From assembly GCA_964405835.1 (NCBI GenBank), contig CAYOPN010000078.1, positions 1 through 6,908 on the forward strand: DNA of 6,908 bases. The letters run 5' to 3'. Position 1 is the stretch's first letter; the number at the start of each line of letters is the position of its first letter. A program made the position numbers and the translations under genes. The notes under the pieces are model-generated. The model saw only the letters and a list, made by a program, of their open reading frames with translations, was not told where the DNA came from and did no database searches. This stretch comes from JAJVIP01 sp964405835 (lineage in GTDB: Bacteria; Elusimicrobiota; Elusimicrobia; F11). Positions 1-4,553 of this stretch are shown in pieces.

Positions 1-110
1 TTAGCATGGGGCTCGGGGTGGGTATCAACAAGTTCGCTCTCGACTATGCGTTAAGCTTGTTCGGGGACTTGGGCGCCGGCCACAAAATTTCGATCGGCTG
101 GGATTTCTGA
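1..110 (+). CDS. C-terminal end of a PorV/UPF0164-like outer-membrane beta-barrel protein (5' end outside window)
   Basis: An open frame (codons starting at position 3) enters from the left edge and stops with TGA at 108-110. The last ~35 residues end in FGDLGAGHKISIGWDF. Alternating hydrophobic strands, a GDLG turn before a final strand (HKISIGWDF) and a terminal aromatic Phe are what the end of an outer-membrane barrel looks like. The combination 'DYA...FGDLG..H.IS...F' is the closing signature I associate with the PorV/PorQ and UPF0164 group, found in Bacteroidetes, Elusimicrobia and relatives. PorV acts in type IX secretion in Bacteroidetes, but many homologues elsewhere have no known role, so a secretion function is not claimed. 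The next gene starts 8 bases after the stop, so the two are probably co-transcribed. Family assignment rests on the tail only. Confidence 0.6.
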   Translation, partial: SMGLGVGINKFALDYALSLFGDLGAGHKISIGWDF

Positions 111-118
111 TTGGGCCA

Positions 119-346
119 ATGAAAAAAGTTTACGAATACTACCTGATGGACACTGGTTTTTTGATCAAGGAGGCTGCGTTGGAAGCGAAGCGCGACCTTG
201 GAACAACCGGAGATCCGTATAAGTTGGGTTACCTGATGGCGATGCACACCATTGTTTCTCTACTTCAACAGCAAGCGGACACGTTCCAGATCCCTCGACA
301 GAAGCTGAAACTCGACGATATTGATCCGGAAAAGGATTTATTATGA
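119..346 (+). CDS. Small uncharacterised protein, 75 aa
   Basis: ATG at 119, TGA at 344-346. I do not recognise the family. The protein has no signal peptide and no membrane segment, so it should be cytoplasmic. It is rich in charged residues and predicted mainly helical: an N-terminal helix (about 3-27), a central hydrophobic helix around LGYLMAMHTIVSLLQQQA (36-53), and an acidic end, LDDIDPEKDLL (65-75). That kind of compact helical layout often belongs to small adaptor or chaperone-like proteins, but this is only a shape argument. It starts 8 bases after the barrel gene stop and its stop overlaps the next start by 4 bases (ATGA), so translational coupling with the secreted protein downstream is likely. 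No strong Shine-Dalgarno sequence precedes its ATG. That it is a real gene is supported by the packing on both sides. Confidence 0.75.
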   Translation: MKKVYEYYLMDTGFLIKEAALEAKRDLGTTGDPYKLGYLMAMHTIVSLLQQQADTFQIPRQKLKLDDIDPEKDLL

Positions 347-834
347 AAAAAGGACTTTTGTTTTTCGTTGTGATGCTTTTTCAATCTTCACTAAAGGCGG
401 GACCAACCGTGGAACAGTCGTTAATGGGACAGGGACTTGATGTACAGAAAGCCGCATCTTCTTTGGTCATGGACGTCGCGGTCCAAAGTGTGACCGACAC
501 GGCGGAGACGCGCAAAGCCGGCTATTTTGAATCGGGAGATCATGGGGAGTGGACGGACACGACCCTAAGAAAGGTCAAGGCCGAATGCACGGTGCTATCG
601 ATCGATAAAAATAAAGCAAAACGTGCTTTGAAGAAAAATGGCACCGTTACAATTATATTCTGGCGCCAGATCGAAGGAAAACTCCCGGACCCCAACTCCG
701 GCATTTACCGTGATCATTCTCAAAGGGTGCCGGAAAAGGGCGCGCGCCTAAAAGTCTTGTTCAAAGACGGGCTAAAGAAAAACGACGAACTTCTTCCCTG
801 GTTCGTCTACAACCTAGACAACCTTCCAAAATAA
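343..834 (+). CDS. Secreted/periplasmic protein of unknown function, 163 aa
   Basis: ATG at 343 overlaps the previous stop (ATGA); an AAAAGGA stretch a few bases upstream can serve as ribosome binding site. Residues 1-19 form a classical signal peptide: MKK, a hydrophobic core LLFFVVMLF, then SLKA before Gly, giving a Sec/signal peptidase I cleavage after Ala-19. There is no lipobox Cys. The mature part is about 144 residues, soluble and basic, with a single Cys (in KAECTVLSI), so no internal disulfide. The section TVTIIFWRQIEGKLPDPNSG looks like beta strands with a turn, and the C-terminal part (GARLKVLFKDGL) also reads as strand-rich. I do not recognise a domain. As last gene before the hairpin at 837-871, it closes an operon with the barrel protein and the 75-aa ORF, suggesting an envelope-linked role for the set (inference). 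Confidence 0.75.
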   Translation: MKKGLLFFVVMLFQSSLKAGPTVEQSLMGQGLDVQKAASSLVMDVAVQSVTDTAETRKAGYFESGDHGEWTDTTLRKVKAECTVLSIDKNKAKRALKKNGTVTIIFWRQIEGKLPDPNSGIYRDHSQRVPEKGARLKVLFKDGLKKNDELLPWFVYNLDNLPK

Positions 835-836
835 AT

Positions 837-871
837 AAAAACCCCCGCGCCGTATGTCCCGGTGCGAGGGG
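837..871. terminator. Hairpin terminator after the secreted-protein operon
   Basis: Three bases after the TAA at 832-834 comes AAAAA, then CCCCCGCGCC (842-851), an 8-9 base loop, and GGTGCGAGGGG (861-871). The arms pair as CCCC/GGGG, a bulged A, CGC/GCG, a G-T wobble and CC/GG. The A-tract in front makes it best suited to stop minus-strand transcription; on the plus strand the base run after the stem is weak (CATTTCT), with a six-T run only at 890-895. The first 15 bases (837-851) are identical to 2189-2203. Confidence 0.55.
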
Positions 872-941
872 CATTTCTACAAGTAGTCCTTTTTTCGAAA
901 GAATTATCATCGGTGGACGTGATTTCGTATAGTGCTACCAA

Positions 942-2099
942 ATGAAGAACGACTTGCATTTGGTGCACCGGCGATTTTGGTCAAAGCGCCTGGAAGAAGC
1001 CTGGGCTCACCGGTCCGTCCTGTGGCTTTCCGGCGTACGCCGCGTTGGAAAAACGACCTTGTGCCAAACCATTCCCCAGATTGAATATTTTGACTGTGAG
1101 TTGCCCCGAACGCGGCGCCTGATGGAAGATCCTCAAGCCTTCCTCGATAGCGTGAAAAATAAAAAGATCGTACTCGATGAAATCCATCGTCTCGATAATC
1201 CCTCCGAGTTGCTAAAAATCGCCGCCGACCATTATCCAAAAACCCACGTCATCGCCACCGGCTCTTCCACCTTGGGCGCCTCCGCTCGCTTCAAAGACAC
1301 GTTAACGGGCCGGAAATCCGAGTTGTGGCTCACCCCAATGATTTCAACCGACTTGAAGGATTTCCAGGTGAAAAGCCTCAAACATCGACTGCTGTTCGGG
1401 GGATTGCCTTCCTTTTGCGAATCGGACGTCCTGCCCGAAAAAGATTTTCAGGAGTGGATGGATTCCTATTGGGCCAAAGACATCCAGGAGCTTTTCCGGT
1501 TGGAGAGACGGCATTCCTTCTTGAAATTTGCCGAGCTTCTCATGGTTCAAAGCGGGGGGATTTTTGAAGCGTCCAGTTTTTCGCAGCCGTGCGAAGTCAG
1601 TCGCACCACCATTTCCAACTACCTCCGTGTTATGGAGGCAACGTTTGTCGTCCATGTCATAACGCCCTACAGCACGCATCGAGCTACGGAAATAATCTCT
1701 GCTCCAAAAGTGTATGCCTTTGACACGGGTTTTGTGTGTTATTACCGCGGGTGGCATGAGCTCCGAAACGATGACCTGGGGACTCTATGGGAGCACTTTG
1801 TCCTGAATGAATTATTTGCCCATTTGCAGAGCCGTGAGGTCCAATACTGGCGGGACAAGCGGGGGCATGAAGTTGATTTCATCTTGGCTCCCCGAAACAG
1901 GCCGCCCTTGGCGATAGAATGCAAATGGTCGGGAAAGGATGTTAACCTGTCCAACCTGCAGGCGTTTCGGAAAGCGCATCCCAAGGGGGAGAATTTTGTG
2001 GTCGCTCAAGATGTCGATCGGTCAATGGAGAGAAATATCGATGGCCTCACCGTGACCATCTGCAATTTGGAATCGCTCATCAAAATTCTGACGGCATAA
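942..2099 (+). CDS. AAA-family ATPase with C-terminal DUF4143 (COG1373-type), 385 aa
   Basis: This matches the family with an N-terminal AAA_14 P-loop domain and a C-terminal DUF4143 domain. Visible motifs: Walker A GVRRVGKTT (31-39, Lys-37), Walker B KKIVLDEIHRL (74-84, Asp-79/Glu-80), a sensor strand HVIATGSST (102-110), and TGRKSELWLTPM (122-133), the usual step into the linker. Residues ~205-240 look like a winged-helix segment (VSRTTISNYLRVME). The C-terminal part has a PD-(D/E)xK nuclease-like pattern: Glu-284 in LWEHFVLNEL, Asp-312 in EVDFIL, Glu-326 and Lys-328 in AIECKW, so the putative catalytic set is intact. Length is normal (about 380-450 in the family). The molecular role of this widespread family is unsettled; it is often a lone accessory gene. 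No good Shine-Dalgarno sequence precedes ATG 942; a TATAGT at 928-933 would put transcription start almost on the ATG, so a leaderless mRNA is possible. The gene stands alone between two hairpins. Confidence 0.9.
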   Translation: MKNDLHLVHRRFWSKRLEEAWAHRSVLWLSGVRRVGKTTLCQTIPQIEYFDCELPRTRRLMEDPQAFLDSVKNKKIVLDEIHRLDNPSELLKIAADHYPKTHVIATGSSTLGASARFKDTLTGRKSELWLTPMISTDLKDFQVKSLKHRLLFGGLPSFCESDVLPEKDFQEWMDSYWAKDIQELFRLERRHSFLKFAELLMVQSGGIFEASSFSQPCEVSRTTISNYLRVMEATFVVHVITPYSTHRATEIISAPKVYAFDTGFVCYYRGWHELRNDDLGTLWEHFVLNELFAHLQSREVQYWRDKRGHEVDFILAPRNRPPLAIECKWSGKDVNLSNLQAFRKAHPKGENFVVAQDVDRSMERNIDGLTVTICNLESLIKILTA

Positions 2100-2112
2100 G
2101 CGAAGCCGGTAG

Positions 2113-2190
2113 CCCAGGAACTTTCGCGGCGGCATCGACTGGCGCGGCACCTTCTACCCCCTCGCCGACCTAAAGAAGAACCAAATATAA
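2113..2190 (+). pseudogene. Orphan C-terminal remnant of a lost gene (25 codons)
   Basis: Directly after the ATPase stop, the frame 2113-2190 reads PRNFRGGIDWRGTFYPLADL followed by KKNQI and TAA at 2188-2190, with a TAG in frame just upstream (2110-2112) and no start codon. The codon choice (GGC, ATC, GAC, CGC, ACC, TTC) and residue pattern look like real protein. The WRGTFYPL segment resembles the C-terminal 'WRG..Y.L' end of some family-2 glycosyltransferases, but this likeness is from memory and weak. The stop is followed at once by a strong terminator, as a genuine gene end would be. The body of the gene is absent. Chance cannot be excluded for so short a stretch. Confidence 0.4.
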
Positions 2191-2227
2191 AAACCCCCGC
2201 GCCAGGGTTTCCAGCGCGGAGGTTTTT
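2189..2227. terminator. Bidirectional rho-independent terminator between convergent genes
   Basis: AAAAACCCCCGCGC (2189-2202) pairs with GCGCGGAGGTTTTT (2214-2227) over 14 positions with one mismatch, leaving an 11-base loop. An A-tract on the left and a T-tract on the right make it work on both strands, serving the plus-strand ATPase/remnant side and the minus-strand secreted-protein gene that ends at 2255. Its first 15 bases repeat 837-851 exactly. Confidence 0.9.
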
Positions 2228-2254
2228 AACGTTTACAAACTTTCAGCTTTTATT

Positions 2255-2668
2255 TCAGTCTAACGGGGGAGGTGTGGGAGGCATGGGAGGTGTGCTCGTG
2301 CCATAGGTTCCTCCATTGCCAGTAGTTCCCATTTTTTTGGTTTGAACGGATGTACCCATAATGAAGGGATAACAATTCTCAGGTAGGGGCCTATAGAATA
2401 TTGGGCCGCTATTTTGAACGTTTCCGGGGCCCGGTAAATTTCCGGACCATTCCATCGCGGCATGTGTCCCATATCTGAGATAGAAAGACACTGCCCCAAA
2501 TGCTTGTGGCACGCCTGCTAATTCTCCACGGTCAGGAATATAAGTAAAAAAGCCATCACCCTGAACGTTGGTTCCTTCATATGTGTATGGGGTAAAACTG
2601 CAAATTCCTGCCTTTGCCATACCTTGATAACAGAAGAGAATTCCTAGAACCAAAACTAACTTCTTCAT
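2255..2668 (-). CDS. Small secreted protein with proline-rich C-terminus, 137 aa, unknown function
   Basis: I place the start at the ATG at 2666-2668, since AGGAGG lies four bases upstream and the protein then begins with a proper signal peptide; the frame stays open to 2728, but that extension would bury the signal peptide. Residues 1-20 (MKKLVLVLGILFCYQGMAKA) give a Sec signal with cleavage before Gly-21. The mature protein (~117 aa) has two Cys (23 and 99) that could form one disulfide, many Gly and aromatic residues, and ends in a Gly/Thr-rich linker followed by PPMPPTPPPLD. No known domain is recognised. The protein could be extracellular or periplasmic. Base composition is clearly lower in GC than the genes to the right: 2341-2400 has 24 G/C of 60. 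It stands alone, converging on the ATPase side across the terminator at 2189-2227. Confidence 0.75.
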   Translation of the reverse strand: MKKLVLVLGILFCYQGMAKAGICSFTPYTYEGTNVQGDGFFTYIPDRGELAGVPQAFGAVSFYLRYGTHAAMEWSGNLPGPGNVQNSGPIFYRPLPENCYPFIMGTSVQTKKMGTTGNGGTYGTSTPPMPPTPPPLD

Positions 2669-2672
2669 AAAG

Positions 2673-2678
2673 CCTCCT
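2673..2678 (-). promoter_or_regulatory. Shine-Dalgarno site AGGAGG that fixes the start of the small secreted protein
   Basis: The plus-strand CCTCCT reads AGGAGG on the minus strand, four bases before ATG 2668. It is the best ribosome binding site in the left half and supports the 137-aa over the 157-aa version. Confidence 0.8.
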
Positions 2679-2783
2679 AAACCATCAATTTCGTTTGTTC
2701 TGTACTGCTCTGCTGCTCTTGTAAACAAGATAAGAACGTTGGCTTAAGATTGCCTTAACGACGGGTGAAGATTTGACGAAGGC

Positions 2784-2806
2784 AAAAAACGCCTCGTAAA
2801 AACGGC
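2784..2806 (-). terminator. Weak possible terminator after the cyclase gene
   Basis: Read on the minus strand, about 30 bases past the cyclase stop, a short GCC/GGC pairing (2804-2806 with 2791-2793) encloses a T-rich loop and is followed by C and TTTTTT (2789-2784). The stem is only three pairs, or four if a bulge is allowed, so the U-tract is the main support. Confidence 0.3.
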
Positions 2807-2833
2807 CTGTTTATGGAGTGTTTTGGTAGGGGT

Positions 2834-4000
2834 TTAGTTGGGGCGCAGGACCAATTTGACTTTGCTGGGGGCGATGGTCTCGAGGGAGAGCTTTTCTGGA
2901 TACGTCAGGTTGGAGCGCTGGATGGTCTTGATGTGGAAACCCTGTTCTTGATTGACCATGTTCAGCGTCAGGCGGATGCGGTTGGAGCTGATAAAGTAGA
3001 AATAGCGGCGCGGACCCGACAGAGTTACTTCAACACTCCCTGGGATAATGTCGGTCACCTTTAGGTTGGCAGGAAGGTTTGTGTATTCGACCGGGACGCG
3101 GTAGGCCTTGTAGGTCAGGCGGCCTTCGTGCACATAGAAAAACCACAGCCCCATCGTCAGGGTCACCGCAATCAGTTTTTCTTTGAAATTGTGGGTGAGG
3201 TGCTCGGTCCAGCTTTGTTTGTGCGCGGCTGGCCGGGTGTCGTCGTAGAACCGCTCGAGCATCAGGTTCAGCCGCTCGGTGTCTTCCACCACCTCGATCT
3301 CGCCGTCCTTGGCCACCGAGATGGTTCCTCGCTCTTCCGACACCACGATGCAAAACGCGTCGGTGAGTTCGGCCAGGCCCAGCGCTGCCGCGTGGCGCGT
3401 TCCTCCGGCGGGGACTTTCTTCAAATCTTTGGAAAGTGGCAGGTGGCAACCGAACTGCAGGATGCGGTTGCCGTCGATAATCAGCGCGCCGTCATGGCCG
3501 ATCGAATGCGGATCAAACAAACTTTTCAACACGGGTTCGCTCAGTTCGCCGTGCAGGTCCCAGCCGCCGTTGATGTGGCGGATGATCGCATCGCGGCCGC
3601 GCAGCACAATCAGCGCGCCGATCTTCGCGTCCGCCAAATCTTTGACCGCCCGCACCAGCGTCTGGGTCTCTTTGCGCGACAAATGCAGCACTTGTTGGCG
3701 TGGTGTTCCGCGATTCAAACTCCACAGCGCGACGCGCTCGAACAAATGTTTGATTTCTTCCTGGAAGATCACGATGATCGCGATCAGGATGACCGTGAAA
3801 AAACCTTGGAACACGGCGGCGAGAAGTTGGAGGTTGAATTCGCGCGCCGCGTTGTAGATGAGTCCGACAATAAACAGGCCGATCAAAACGAACACGGCCT
3901 TCGAGCGCTTGAACCAGACGATGAGGGTATAGATGAGGATCGACATCAGCGCGATGTCGAGCAGACCGGACATTCCGATGGATTTAATAAGCCCTGTCAT
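2834..4000 (-). CDS. cdaA: Diadenylate cyclase CdaA/DacA fused to a C-terminal YbbR (CdaR-like) domain, 388 aa
   Basis: The enzyme makes cyclic di-AMP from two ATP and is a membrane protein. Three membrane helices lie at about 11-29, 34-50 and 57-79, followed by the typical VIFQEEIKHLFERV linker and the DAC domain (~100-245). The catalytic DGA motif is present (Asp-170, Gly-171, Ala-172, in IGHDGALIIDG). The second motif, normally RHR, reads RHA (202-204, GGTRHAAALGLAE), and the later SEExG is SEERGTIS (221-228). Standard CdaA ends near residue 270; here a fourth hydrophobic helix (LIAVTLTMGLWFFYV, 276-290) leads to ~100 strand-rich residues (YRVPVEYTNLP, SVEVTLSGP) typical of one YbbR repeat. 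In Firmicutes CdaR is a separate protein with several such repeats. The predicted layout is a cytoplasmic cyclase with an outside YbbR domain. ATG 4000 has AAAGGA just upstream. glmM, the usual neighbour, is not here; purE-purK diverge from it. Confidence 0.92.
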   Translation of the reverse strand: MTGLIKSIGMSGLLDIALMSILIYTLIVWFKRSKAVFVLIGLFIVGLIYNAAREFNLQLLAAVFQGFFTVILIAIIVIFQEEIKHLFERVALWSLNRGTPRQQVLHLSRKETQTLVRAVKDLADAKIGALIVLRGRDAIIRHINGGWDLHGELSEPVLKSLFDPHSIGHDGALIIDGNRILQFGCHLPLSKDLKKVPAGGTRHAAALGLAELTDAFCIVVSEERGTISVAKDGEIEVVEDTERLNLMLERFYDDTRPAAHKQSWTEHLTHNFKEKLIAVTLTMGLWFFYVHEGRLTYKAYRVPVEYTNLPANLKVTDIIPGSVEVTLSGPRRYFYFISSNRIRLTLNMVNQEQGFHIKTIQRSNLTYPEKLSLETIAPSKVKLVLRPN

Positions 4001-4024
4001 AAGTCCTTTCTAATACGTACAGCG

Positions 4025-4052
4025 TGTCAAATCAAGCGTTTTCAATTTGATA
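4025..4052. promoter_or_regulatory. Inverted repeat in the cdaA-purE divergent intergenic region
   Basis: TCAAAT (4027-4032) and ATTTGA (4045-4050) are perfect inverted arms separated by 12 bases, and the pairing can extend by a G-T wobble and a T-A pair to 4025/4052. It sits in the 64-base gap between the two divergent starts, where an operator would be expected. No convincing -35/-10 pair could be chosen on either strand, so its role is a guess. Confidence 0.3.
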
Positions 4053-4064
4053 TCTTCCCGCCCT

Positions 4065-4553
4065 ATGACGAAACCATTGGTCGCCATTATCATGGGCAGC
4101 ACTTCCGATTGGGACACGATGAAGAACGCGAGCGCTGTGCTGGAACATTTCGGCGTGCCGCACGAAAAACACGTCGTCTCTGCGCACCGAACGCCGCGCT
4201 TGTTGGCCGAATACGTTTCGCGCGTGGAAGGCCGTGGCGTTGAGGTCGTTATCGCGGGCGCCGGCGGCGCGGCCCACCTGCCGGGCATGGCCGCCGCTTA
4301 CACTACGCTACCGGTCCTGGGCGTGCCCGTCGAAAGCAAGGCGCTCAACGGCCTCGATTCCCTTTTATCCATTGCCCAGATGCCGGCCGGCATACCGGTT
4401 GGCACACTGGCCATCGGAGCTCCGGGCGCCAAGAACGCCGGTTACCTGGCCGTCCAGATCCTCGCCACGCGCCGGCCCGACCTCAAAGCCAAGCTCAAAC
4501 GTTTCCGCAAGATCCAGACCAACACCGTCCTCAAATCCAAACTCCCGAAATGA
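4065..4553 (+). CDS. purE: PurE, N5-carboxyaminoimidazole ribonucleotide mutase (class I), 162 aa
   Basis: PurE moves the carboxyl group of N5-CAIR to carbon 4, giving CAIR in de novo purine synthesis; it acts as an octamer in the cytoplasm. Class I hallmarks are all visible: GSTSDWDTM (11-19), SAHRTP (39-44, with His-41), AGGAAHLPGM (66-75, with His-71) and LPVLGVPV (82-89). Length fits (E. coli PurE is 169 aa). I choose ATG 4065, which gives MTKPLVAIIMGS, the usual beginning; an in-frame TTG at 4047 would add six residues that the family lacks. No clear Shine-Dalgarno sequence is seen. The stop overlaps the purK start by four bases (ATGA), so the two are translationally coupled, and the presence of PurK agrees with the class I (N5-CAIR-using) assignment. 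Local GC is very high: 4261-4320 has 46 G/C of 60. Confidence 0.97.
   Translation: MTKPLVAIIMGSTSDWDTMKNASAVLEHFGVPHEKHVVSAHRTPRLLAEYVSRVEGRGVEVVIAGAGGAAHLPGMAAAYTTLPVLGVPVESKALNGLDSLLSIAQMPAGIPVGTLAIGAPGAKNAGYLAVQILATRRPDLKAKLKRFRKIQTNTVLKSKLPK

Noticed and set aside
2669..2728. Upstream start (position 2728) for the small secreted protein
   Set aside because: It would put 20 residues before a good signal peptide and ignore the AGGAGG just before ATG 2668.
2719..2730. CTTGTAAACAAG inverted repeat as an operator upstream of the secreted protein
   Set aside because: Only five paired bases on each side; no partner promoter could be placed with any confidence.
4047..4064. TTG start for purE
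   Set aside because: It adds six residues not typical of PurE; ATG 4065 yields the standard N-terminus.
4001..4064. TTGACA (minus strand) as -35 box for cdaA
   Set aside because: The hexamer is perfect, but no -10 sequence exists at 16-18 bases downstream before the ribosome binding site.
3128..4243. Long plus-strand ORF (371 aa) opposite cdaA
   Set aside because: It lies wholly antisense to a clearly recognisable cyclase and runs into purE; its residue make-up (many His, Gln, Asp, Arg) is that of a GC-rich shadow frame.
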